From an uncultured Collinsella sp. (GTDB lineage Bacteria > Actinomycetota > Coriobacteriia > Coriobacteriales > Coriobacteriaceae), in NCBI GenBank assembly GCA_905213265.1, contig CAJMHR010000022.1, positions 1-40,462 on the forward strand: a DNA stretch of 40,462 nt, in the 5' to 3' direction. The notes beneath the pieces were generated by a model. It made no database searches. It saw only the letters and a list, made by a program, of their open reading frames with translations, and had not been told where the DNA came from. Each line of letters opens with the position of its first letter. Within the stretch, counting starts at the first letter, position 1. Shown here one piece after another: positions 33,833-40,457 of this stretch. The translations under genes were made by a program, and so were the position numbers.

Positions 33833-34557
33833 CTAAACAAATAGCTGAATAAAAGCGCTGAGCCCATTGCAAAAACAACGCTGGCTAGTGTTCCCAGAAG
33901 ATATACTTCAGCAAATCCCTGGTTGTTCTCAATCTTCTTGAACCGAGCGATACTCTTTGCTGTAAAAACAAATGCGATCGCCGAATATTGAGCTAGTAAC
34001 GATAAAGCGACCACTATCAGTCTCTCAAAAATTCCAATCCACTTTCCTGAATGGACGGTATCGCCTTTTTCATCGCTATTTTGTCCTCTTGCAGATTCAA
34101 GCATTTTCGAAACGGCTATCCCCGCAGGACGGCAGACCGCAACAAAGCTTCCCGTCCAAGCAAGTTCGACTGAATGAACTTGGATTAATTCCACTGTGAA
34201 GCCTCTCGTCCTTGCGCAAAATAATAGGAAGAAATCGAGCGCAGTCAAAATTAGAACGTGAGCTATCTGGTCAATAGCAAAACGAGCAATTGGCGATCGT
34301 CCGCCTTTACACAAATAGAGCCTCGCTGGACCATCCATATAATAATGCGAGGCTATCAGCACCCCAAAGATAATTAAGTTCTGCAAACATCCAATTTCGT
34401 AAATCGCGTTAACAATCAAGCTAATTCCGACACAGTAAATCACGCAGTGCAGAACCAGTACTTTATTATCGGTCTCTTTTTGAACAGCCATCCCTGTGGA
34501 CTGTAGATAGAAATCAAAGATGCAATGAGCGATGAGCACAATTCCTAGAGTCAGCAT
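33823..34557 (-). CDS. DUF3307 family polytopic membrane protein
   Basis: 244 aa with about six membrane segments (near 1-18, 30-55, 58-82, 92-112, 172-205 and 215-243). Typical DUF3307 features: HCIFDFYLQ at the start (His/Asp/Gln), HCVIYCVG, HYYMDGPARLYL and IDQIAHVLIL. Function is unknown. Translation starts inside the end of the SatD gene (ATGCTGA, 7-bp overlap), so the two products are made together. The last residues (LC) and the TAG stop are encoded by the terminal repeat of the MITE, so the original 3' end may have been replaced. Base composition is clearly lower in GC than the core genes. Confidence 0.85.
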   Translation of the reverse strand: MLTLGIVLIAHCIFDFYLQSTGMAVQKETDNKVLVLHCVIYCVGISLIVNAIYEIGCLQNLIIFGVLIASHYYMDGPARLYLCKGGRSPIARFAIDQIAHVLILTALDFFLLFCARTRGFTVELIQVHSVELAWTGSFVAVCRPAGIAVSKMLESARGQNSDEKGDTVHSGKWIGIFERLIVVALSLLAQYSAIAFVFTAKSIARFKKIENNQGFAEVYLLGTLASVVFAMGSALLFSYLFSLC

Positions 34558-35375
34558 TTTTCTGCACCCTCCCTGCTCAAAACGTATACAGCAAGTGCAG
34601 CTTGCTCTCTCTCCAGTTGGATGCTCGCATTCCGCATGCTTTTTTCGATTCCCTGGCGTGACGCGCCCGTCGCAATCTCAAGCAGCCCAGGAATCCCCAT
34701 AAGGCTCTTTTCAAGCTCCACCTGCACCGCGTCGAAAGGCTTTTCCATGCTGGTTATTCTTGGTTCGATATCATTTTGAAAATCGAGTCCCGTATTCGCC
34801 AGCCGTTGAGCTATTGCCTCTTTGTAGCGATTGGCTTGTCCTGGTTTTCTCGCCCACAAATCAAATATTAAAGGACAAGTCAACTCAACGATTTCGCACG
34901 TTCTCTTCTGAGGCTTGTTTCGTCTCTCGATTATCCCAATGCTGCTAGCTGTTGCAGCTTCATATAAATTTGAGCACCCTTTTTCGTCAAATATTTTGAG
35001 CGATTTAAATCTATCCTTCTCTGCGGCGTCGATCGCAGCCCGAGCCCGATGATAGGCCGTTCCATCTTGCTCAGTTGAAAGAGAGGATTCCGTTCGAGTC
35101 GTCCAGGAGCCAATCCCTATCCCCCCGCGCAACTCAACCGTTTGCACGAGAATCCGTAAATAACGATAGGCAAGAAATGCGCTAGGGAGGTCTCGAAACA
35201 TACCCTGAATCTCATCCCCCGCGCTAAACATGAGCGGCTTTTCCAACGAGTCGTAGAACAAAGCGTTCGCACAATTCAACGCTCCAAGAAGGTCATCTTG
35301 AGCGCTCTGCCTCTGAGCCTCGTTTAGCTTTCTCGATTGCTTTATGTCCAGCATCAGCACTGAATAATCCGTCAT
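34551..35375 (-). CDS. SatD family protein
   Basis: 274 aa. The SatD family (named from Streptococcus mutans) has no established activity. The N-terminal 120 residues show an acid near the end of the first strand (VLMLDIKQS, D10), LMFSAGDEIQGMF with GDE at 53-55, LRGGIGIG (82-89) and DGTAYHRARAAI (104-115). This order is like palm-type nucleotidyl cyclases (class III cyclase/GGDEF-like); that comparison is mine. The C-terminal LLEIATGASRQGIEKSMRNA (231-250) resembles a helix-turn-helix. GAGGAG precedes the ATG. First gene of a two-gene operon with DUF3307, under a 6-fold palindrome array. Not a known toxin. Confidence 0.85.
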   Translation of the reverse strand: MTDYSVLMLDIKQSRKLNEAQRQSAQDDLLGALNCANALFYDSLEKPLMFSAGDEIQGMFRDLPSAFLAYRYLRILVQTVELRGGIGIGSWTTRTESSLSTEQDGTAYHRARAAIDAAEKDRFKSLKIFDEKGCSNLYEAATASSIGIIERRNKPQKRTCEIVELTCPLIFDLWARKPGQANRYKEAIAQRLANTGLDFQNDIEPRITSMEKPFDAVQVELEKSLMGIPGLLEIATGASRQGIEKSMRNASIQLEREQAALAVYVLSREGAEKC

Positions 35376-35405
35376 CTGTCGCTCCTCAATTGCTACTTTT
35401 TACGC

Positions 35406-35434
35406 ATTATAACAACTGTTTTCGTTGCTAGACA
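35406..35434 (-). promoter_or_regulatory. satD promoter overlapped by an operator
   Basis: A consensus -10, TATAAT, reads on the minus strand at 35411-35406. The -35 region 17 bp upstream is weak (TGTCTA, 35434-35429). The first palindrome of the array (35413-35427) fills the spacer exactly, so a protein bound there would block or replace polymerase contacts. Confidence 0.6.
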
Positions 35435-35577
35435 CCAAAAGCAACCCTTTTAGTTGCATGAGACATAATACAACTGTTTTCGTTGCTATATACCAAACGC
35501 AACCCTTTTAGTTGCATGAGACAAAATGCAACGGTTTTCGTTGTCTGATGCCAAACGCAACTCTTATTAAGTAGTTG
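35413..35577. repeat. six palindromes CAAC-N7-GTTG at an exact 29-bp period
   Basis: CAAC begins at 35413, 35442, 35471, 35500, 35529 and 35558, always 29 bp apart. Odd sites read CAACTGTTTTCGTTG (the fifth CAACGG); even sites are GCAACCCTTTTAGTTGC with an extra G-C pair. The sixth is degenerate (12-bp centre). The spacers also alternate, so the higher unit is 58 bp. This is an operator array for the SatD-DUF3307 promoter or an iteron-like cluster, not a CRISPR. Confidence 0.9.
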
Positions 35578-35730
35578 TTAGCTTTCTCACATACATTCAT
35601 TTACAACAGGCATCTACGAATTCAGCCGTCTCATATATTCCTTATAAGGCATGAGAAAATGAACCCGATACATCGTATTCAGCGCTAAAAGAGACGAAAT
35701 GGACATTGACGCAATATCTAAAAAACTAAG
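35578..35730. other. AT-rich segment between the array and the IS1595-like element
   Basis: No complete gene. A short plus-strand frame starting ATGGACATTGACGC (35699) is cut by the IS end after ten codons (MDIDAISKKL); it could be the broken start of a regulator gene, but too little remains to say. Confidence 0.35.
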
Positions 35731-35786
35731 GCTCTGTTAGACCAGTATCGACATTCAGCCCAATCGTATTTTGAAAATGCAAAGTT

Positions 35787-35826
35787 ATCGCCCCCTTGCA
35801 GGGTTTGAATCCGGCAGGGGGGCGAT
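35787..35826 (-). terminator. hairpin terminator after the RelB/DinJ-type gene
   Basis: Same hairpin as at 33653 but with two mismatched positions in the 16-bp stem. It sits 35 bp after the antitoxin stop on the minus strand. Confidence 0.65.
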
Positions 35827-35860
35827 GTGCTCAAGATCGGTCGGGTTAATCGTGAAGGGT

Positions 35861-36052
35861 CTACCGTTTCAAGTCGATTGCCGGCGCCTTTACCTTCATC
35901 TCGAACAGCATCCCGCCTTCCCGGACGAGCGCCCTGAGGAACGCGTTGACGGCGGTGGACATGGACAGGCCGAGCTCGTCAAGGATGACGGTGGCCTCCC
36001 TCTTGACCTCCGGGTCGACCCGGATCGTCGTGGCCGGTATGTTCGACGGCAT
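35861..36052 (-). CDS. RelB/DinJ-type ribbon-helix-helix antitoxin (no toxin adjacent)
   Basis: 63 aa: MPSNIPATTIRVDPEVKREA followed by TVILDELGLSMSTAVNAFLR. TTIRVDPEVK is the DNA-binding beta strand and the rest the two helices of the RelB/DinJ ribbon-helix-helix fold. The C-terminal part, which usually wraps the toxin, is only about 15 residues here (MLFEMKVKAPAIDLKR). AGGAGGGG lies 7 bp before the ATG. It sits inside an IS1595-like element directly after a transposase remnant. No RelE/YafQ gene follows; the element ends 130 bp later. It may be an orphan antitoxin or a repressor of the element. Confidence 0.78.
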   Translation of the reverse strand: MPSNIPATTIRVDPEVKREATVILDELGLSMSTAVNAFLRALVREGGMLFEMKVKAPAIDLKR

Positions 36053-36438
36053 GGCTGCACCCCTCCTCGTATATCGCGGTGCGACCATTCTACCGTCTCT
36101 ACGCTGCCGATGCGGCATCGCGAACAACCCCTTCGCGCGGTTGCCCTTGCCCTTGAACGACTCGGGGAAGTGGATCTCATCGAGCTCGCCGCCGCAGCCC
36201 CGCCCGACCCTGAATGGGGGCAGTGGGCCGAGAGGCACTCGATCAGCCTATGGCGCATGGTGTAGGCGGTCTTGAGGCAGACGCGGCTGCGCTCGACCTC
36301 GTAGGCGGAGCCGGCCGCGTCGTCGAACGCCGCCGTGCGGATTACGCCCCTGACGGACTCAATCGCGCGGCGGCGCTCGGTCCCGCTCAGCTTCGCCATG
36401 TCCCGTTTGAAGGCGATTACCAGGTCCTCGGCGTTCAT
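36053..36438 (-). pseudogene. IS1595-family (ISXO2-like) transposase, truncated and frameshifted
   Basis: From ATG at 36438: MNAEDLVIAFKRDMAKLSGT and on to VCLKTAYTMRHRLIECLSAHC (compare VSLKTAWFMRHRLLE of ISXO2-like transposases). At a run of five G near 36216 the frame shifts to GELDEIHFPESFKGKGNRAKG (the first catalytic Asp region, usually VDETYFxESFKG) and FAMPHRQRRDGR. The rest of the DDE domain is missing, replaced by the antitoxin gene. Cannot encode an active transposase. Confidence 0.7.
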
Positions 36439-36513
36439 GCTGCCCCGCGGTCTACGAGGCTAACGATATGGCGCCGTGAGGACAGATGTGTGTCAATCCT
36501 GGTCTAACAGAGC

Positions 36514-36680
36514 TTTTTTAATTGACGCGCTCATATAAATCTTTTCTGCATACTCGACTGTTTCTGCAGCCTCTGCGGCGCTCCGTCATTGGTAAAACGA
36601 CCTGACAGGGAGGGGAATTTGATGTCATAGCTGGCGTCTTCATCGGAGGATAAGATTGCTTGATAGCTATATGTTTTCAT
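36514..36680 (-). pseudogene. hicB-like antitoxin gene, frameshifted and truncated by the IS end
   Basis: From ATG at 36680: MKTYSYQAILSSDEDASYDI then KFPSLSGRFTNDG, the start of a HicB-type domain. A shift of one base moves to AEAAETVEYAEKIYMSASIKKA, the family's next helix, which ends at the right terminal repeat of the IS1595-like element (36513). HicA is not visible beside it. Confidence 0.65.
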
Positions 36681-36686
36681 CTCTAG

Positions 36687-36861
36687 TCATCTCAGGCTAT
36701 TATAAATATATCCGTTGGCAGCTTTTACGATTTCCGGTACGTTCCAATCGGAATCATTTTTTGGTAGTTGATAGACATGACTTCTGCTTCGTATGTGCAT
36801 TCAGTATCTTTGCACTGGATAAAATCAACTGCATCTAATTTAGCTAGATCGGGAAGCGATA
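36687..36861 (-). pseudogene. unidentified gene remnant upstream of hicB
   Basis: Minus-strand peptide SLPDLAKLDAVDFIQCKDTE then CTYEAEVMSINYQK, a frame change in an A run (near 36760), then NDSDWNVPEIVKAANGYIYN and SLR with a TGA 6 bp before hicB. The smooth composition suggests real coding history. I do not recognise the family; it does not look like HicA. Confidence 0.35.
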
Positions 36862-36865
36862 TTGC

Positions 36866-37846
36866 ATGGTGCTAAGCTTGACACAGAAAGAAACATATCG
36901 GGAGACGCTGGCTAATCTCGTTGCCAAGCAAAACGATGGCGCCTCCATTGTTTCCGCAAAGAAGGAGCTGGAAGCGCTATCGACTTCTCTCGTCCCGCGA
37001 ATGCTTTACCGCTATCGACCTCCAAGTGAATACGCTTTTGCCGATCTAGAAAACGCGACTGCTACATTTTCTCATCCAAAGGTTTTCAGCGATCAGTGCG
37101 ACTCGGTACCGATCTATAACTGGAATGGTATAGATGAAATCGAAAGTAATCTCAATGATGATGAACAAGCGTTAAAGATAATAAATCAAATTGATTTTAG
37201 ACGACTTGCGTTTGTTTTAGGGGTTCTGGGGGCTCCTTTTAATCCAGCAAGAATAGATGAGTTCAAGATACTATCCGATGAGGGAAAAGTTAGTCTATTT
37301 CGCTCGGCTGTTAAAAATTTGCGCTTATTTGTTGGAGGATTTGTTGCCCCAGTTCATCAGAATAGCTGCCGAAATTGTTGTCGCATTTTGTGCCTAACGG
37401 ACAATCCTAGCGATTCGAATATGTGGAATGTATATTCCGAAAGCCAAGCGGGTTTCGTTCTTGCTTACGACAGAGAAGCTATTCGCAATTGCAACATAGC
37501 TAACGGAATGCGCACTGAATTATTACCAATTTTATATGATGACGAACCATTTAATTGCGACCCTCAAATTGCTTGGACTGCTGCTAGGATGCTTGGTCTT
37601 AATGTGAGCAGTGATGACATGCTTAGTGATCTACGGGCAATTTACAGAAAGGGCAGTGTGTTTGAGCGGGAGAACGAATATCGTGCCCGTCTTGTACCAG
37701 AGCCAGATGAGCTTGAGATGAATTATGTACAACGCCCATGCAAGCCGTTGCGAGTTATTCTTGGGAGCAGGATGACTCAAGAGGATAAAGAGCTTTGCAT
37801 TTGCGCGGCGAATAAACTGGATATTCCTGTAGATGAACAGTGCTAG
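36866..37846 (+). CDS. DUF2971 family protein
   Basis: 326 aa. The DUF2971 pattern is clear: MLYRYRPPSEYAFADLENAT followed by FSHPKVFSDQCD (family: LYKYR, then FSxPxxFNDPFD), ILCLTDNPSDSNMWNVYSES and GFVLAYD (family: CFSxxxxxxLMWxHYA, then GFCLEFD), and a late RENEYRARLVPE (family: WxYExExR). The role is unknown; such genes occur often in mobile and defence-rich islands. A Cys cluster (NSCRNCCRILC) in the middle is not typical. Ribosome site GGGAAG 9 bp before the ATG. AT-rich codon use, unlike the core genes. Confidence 0.8.
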   Translation: MVLSLTQKETYRETLANLVAKQNDGASIVSAKKELEALSTSLVPRMLYRYRPPSEYAFADLENATATFSHPKVFSDQCDSVPIYNWNGIDEIESNLNDDEQALKIINQIDFRRLAFVLGVLGAPFNPARIDEFKILSDEGKVSLFRSAVKNLRLFVGGFVAPVHQNSCRNCCRILCLTDNPSDSNMWNVYSESQAGFVLAYDREAIRNCNIANGMRTELLPILYDDEPFNCDPQIAWTAARMLGLNVSSDDMLSDLRAIYRKGSVFERENEYRARLVPEPDELEMNYVQRPCKPLRVILGSRMTQEDKELCICAANKLDIPVDEQC

Positions 37847-37984
37847 TTATCCGTTAATAGTGCCGTATAGTCAATTATTTGTCAGCTGAATCGGGCGTCA
37901 GTAGACTCCTGAGCTGGCGATGGCTATATCTACGGGGGGCATTTCGAAAGATAATTTGATGTAATTTACGTTAACGGGAGTTGT

Positions 37985-38632
37985 TTGTCTATGACTTTAT
38001 CTTTATCAAATTGGGATTACTACTTGGTTCTTGAAAGAGAGCTTGTTAATTCCTTTAATTATGTTGAGCTGAGCAACGATAATTTCTCAACTTATTCGGT
38101 TGAATTTGCAAAGATGCTTTTATCGATTTGTTCTGAATTTGATTCGGTTTTTAAAGATTATGTCGAACTTCGATCAGGAAATAGACCATCTAATATCAAG
38201 GAAGCATTTGAGTGCCTGTCTGCTTTGAATGATATTGCCTTTGTAAATGAGGTAGTTGACATTGCGATTAACCAGAGTATTTCACTCAAACCTTTTAATG
38301 CGTGGATAAATGGAATGTATGCAAAATTAACTTGGTGGGATAGCTATAACGCTGTGAAACATGATCGTGGTACGTATTTTAGAAAAGCTAATTTGGAGAA
38401 CTGTTTGAATTCACTGGCAGCTTTATTTTGTATCGAAATTGTCAGTTTGAAATGTTTTGGAGTTAAGCGTTTGACTCCAGTTAATCGATTGTTTCGTATA
38501 CCTAACAAACAACTTTGCCGATCATTGCCGGGCCAAAATGGACAATGGGATTTGGTTATCGATTCTAAGGAGCTGAATGAAACATCAAATATGAGACCTG
38601 CAAATTTGATGATAGCGAAGAGCGTGAGCTAG
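37985..38632 (+). CDS. hypothetical protein with a YNAVKHDR motif (possible HEPN-like)
   Basis: 215 aa; family not firmly recognised. The start may be TTG at 37985 (GGGAG 4 bp upstream) or ATG at 37991 (10 bp). Mostly helical. The strongest motif is KLTWWDSYNAVKHDRGTYFR (115-134) followed by NLENCLNSLAALF. The N-x-V-K-H-x-R pattern with a following helix is found in a widespread group of short helical proteins and recalls HEPN-like folds, but the canonical R-x4-6-H motif is not present, so nuclease activity cannot be claimed. Low-GC codons. 138 bp after DUF2971, same strand. Confidence 0.7.
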   Translation: MSMTLSLSNWDYYLVLERELVNSFNYVELSNDNFSTYSVEFAKMLLSICSEFDSVFKDYVELRSGNRPSNIKEAFECLSALNDIAFVNEVVDIAINQSISLKPFNAWINGMYAKLTWWDSYNAVKHDRGTYFRKANLENCLNSLAALFCIEIVSLKCFGVKRLTPVNRLFRIPNKQLCRSLPGQNGQWDLVIDSKELNETSNMRPANLMIAKSVS

Positions 38633-39319
38633 CTATACTGTGGATCGCACAAAAAAATAGATGGCGTAAGCGTGGGGGGGGTGATGACGTCTGCCTGACG
38701 CAAAACGGCTTTCGCACTAGAATCTGAAATAACCACAAGGAAGGTTCTTGAGAAGGATGAGGACCACAATGTAGATCTTAGCGCACGCCGCGCCCGACAT
38801 GTTCGCTGAGCCCCACCTCAGCGACGAGACGATCGACAGCTGGTGCTTATCCGTAGGCTCTCCGATCAGGTGCTTAATTCGATCATAGAAGCCGAGGCCG
38901 GTCAGCTTCACTGCAGTGGCGTGAACAGCCGGAACATCTATTGCGAACGTATTCTTAAGACCTGCAGCGTCGACATTGCCGTTGCTCTCTACTATGAAGT
39001 AGCTCAAGTGGTCACCGGGAATTGAGCCCGTGAGCACGAAATACTGAGCAGTTTAATCAAGAGGGCCGCCTCCCTGGGACTGGGGGCGCAGCTCTCGGCC
39101 AATGGTTTCACCGGGTGGTTACTCTGACGTGCTCGAGCAGGAAGGATGGAGGAGATGGTCCATGCCCCTGGACACAGTGAGTGCTATTTGTTTTATTGGT
39201 TATTGTGTCCTTAACCGCTTATTCGATATCAACTGACATGCAGTCTAATTATGTTGGTTGATATCTTTATTTTGTCGTTATTAGGTGCTCTTGCGCTAAG
39301 GCTGATGGAGCTGATTTTT
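38633..39319. other. 687-bp gap with mixed composition and decayed sequence
   Basis: Holds a G8 run at 38673-38680. Positions about 38730-39180 are richer in GC than the genes on both sides, suggesting a different origin. A minus-strand frame of 106 codons (38717-39037) has no ribosome site or known motif. Near 39060-39170 the plus strand reads LIKRAASLGLGAQLSANGFT and, after a stop and shift, further fragments that faintly recall a tyrosine-recombinase end. I do not call a gene. Confidence 0.4.
39225..39265. promoter_or_regulatory. inverted repeat before the DUF4365 gene
   Basis: GATATCAAC (39225-39233) and GTTGATATC (39257-39265), perfect 9-bp arms with 23 bp between. It lies 55 bp before the DUF4365 start, so it may be an operator. 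Confidence 0.4.
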
Positions 39320-40177
39320 ATGGCATATCCTCCGAAACGTCCAAATAGCCACATAATTGATACAGAGGCATGCTCTTTCGTCACCTCCCTTATGCCTTCT
39401 GAAAACTGGGTTGTTCGAGACTTAACAGAACGTGATTTTGGAATCGATAAAATTTTTGAGCGCTTTGAAAGCGGATTCGCTACTGGTGAATTAATGGCAA
39501 TTCAGGTGAAGGGAACAAACAAGCCACTCGAAGATAAACCTGAAATTCCATTTTCCATTGATACGAAGACGCTTTTATACGCTGAAATGTTTGCAATACC
39601 TTTTCTTTTAATTAGATGTTCTTTAGCGGATGATGGAGCGTGCTATTTTGTCTGGTTGCAAGAGTATATTCGTGTTCGATTGAATTTCGATAATTCGTCT
39701 TGGCGAAAGCAAAGGTCAAATACTATTTTAATTCCAACTTCTAATAGATTGGGCGATACCTCTGCTGAAAGTCGGTTAATCCATATCTCTCGGTTTCCAA
39801 AAATGAAAGAGTCATGGATCAAATATTATATAAATACATGTGATTTAGCGTATCGACTTCCGAATTATATTGAGGATGATACCGTCACATTAGATTTCGC
39901 AATACAATACGTTTTGCCTGTTCTTGATAGCCTTGAGAAGGCTAATAACATGCTTGGTTTAATTTCCAACCACTTTGTCGCTACTAAATTGAGCCAAGCT
40001 ATTGAGCTTGGAAAACGTATATGCGACAAAGAGTTTGAAAGCGAATTAACTGATTCGTTTTTTAAATTCGTTTGCCTGTGTTCTGATGTACGCAAATCTA
40101 TAGATGTGCTATCACTTAGATTCGATGTCGATCATATGAGGTTTTTATATGAGTCCGAAGGCATAGCGGAGTATTAG
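39320..40177 (+). CDS. DUF4365 family protein (PD-(D/E)XK-like)
   Basis: 285 aa. The DUF4365 start pattern is present: RPNSHIIDTEACSF then NWVVRDLTERDFGIDKIFER and ELMAIQVKGT. D43 (FGID), E47 and Q62-V-K64 would be the nuclease-like active-site residues, with Q in place of the usual E as in many relatives. The C-terminal half is helical and unassigned. ATG at 39320 (GGAG 9 bp upstream) is preferred over ATG 39251, which would add a hydrophobic leader not typical of the family. Family members often lie in defence islands. Function here is inferred. Confidence 0.8.
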   Translation: MAYPPKRPNSHIIDTEACSFVTSLMPSENWVVRDLTERDFGIDKIFERFESGFATGELMAIQVKGTNKPLEDKPEIPFSIDTKTLLYAEMFAIPFLLIRCSLADDGACYFVWLQEYIRVRLNFDNSSWRKQRSNTILIPTSNRLGDTSAESRLIHISRFPKMKESWIKYYINTCDLAYRLPNYIEDDTVTLDFAIQYVLPVLDSLEKANNMLGLISNHFVATKLSQAIELGKRICDKEFESELTDSFFKFVCLCSDVRKSIDVLSLRFDVDHMRFLYESEGIAEY

Positions 40178-40250
40178 TGCTCTGTTTTTTTCTGCGGGTT
40201 GAATGTAATGCGGGATTTCTTGTCGAATACTTTAATCTACTGCTTATCTT

Positions 40251-40457
40251 CAAGAAAGATCTGAGATTCGCACAAAGCACAAGTACACTAGGCCCTTCAG
40301 CCTCTGGCAGAACGGAAAGGTTGAGTTCGTGAACCGGACGCTCGCGCAGGAGTGGCAGTACGCTCGCGCTTGGGAAAGCAAGGGGTCTAGGGCCGAGGCC
40401 CTCGACCGATCGCGTCGAAAATGTTGGTGTAAGGGTGACACCCTAGCGCCCGTTTAA
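40251..40457 (+). pseudogene. IS481-type transposase, C-terminal fragment
   Basis: Reading from 40266, RTKHKYTRPFSLWQNGKVEF then VNRTLAQEWQYARAWESKGS and RAEALD matches the rve/integrase-core end of IS481-family transposases (usual: HKYTRPYSPWQNGKVERMNRTL). The N-terminus is missing and the end diverges after RAEALD (about 40403), with TAA at 40455. A dead fragment at the window edge. Confidence 0.7.

Larger units (their letters stand above)
35731..36513. mobile_element. 783-bp IS1595-like element with a broken transposase and a captured antitoxin gene
   Basis: The terminal inverted repeats GCTCTGTTAGACCAG are perfect for 15 bp and extend to about 23 bp with two mismatches. Left end and hairpin match the 237-bp element at 33596. 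No clear target duplication is seen at either end, so flanks have been rearranged. It holds (minus strand) the N-terminal half of a transposase and then a complete RelB/DinJ-type gene where the catalytic C-terminal half should be. It also truncates hicB at its right side. Confidence 0.8.

Noticed and set aside
33589..33852. 87-codon plus-strand frame across the MITE
   Set aside because: It reads through both terminal repeats and the terminator hairpin and has no ribosome site.
35413..35577. CRISPR array
   Set aside because: Repeat unit is only 15-17 bp with 12-14 bp between; the intervening bases themselves repeat, and no cas genes are present.
35861..36513. Complete RelB-RelE toxin-antitoxin module
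   Set aside because: No toxin frame lies before or after the antitoxin within the element.
38717..39037. 106-codon minus-strand frame
   Set aside because: No ribosome site, no recognised domain, composition suggests decayed DNA; kept only as part of a gap description.
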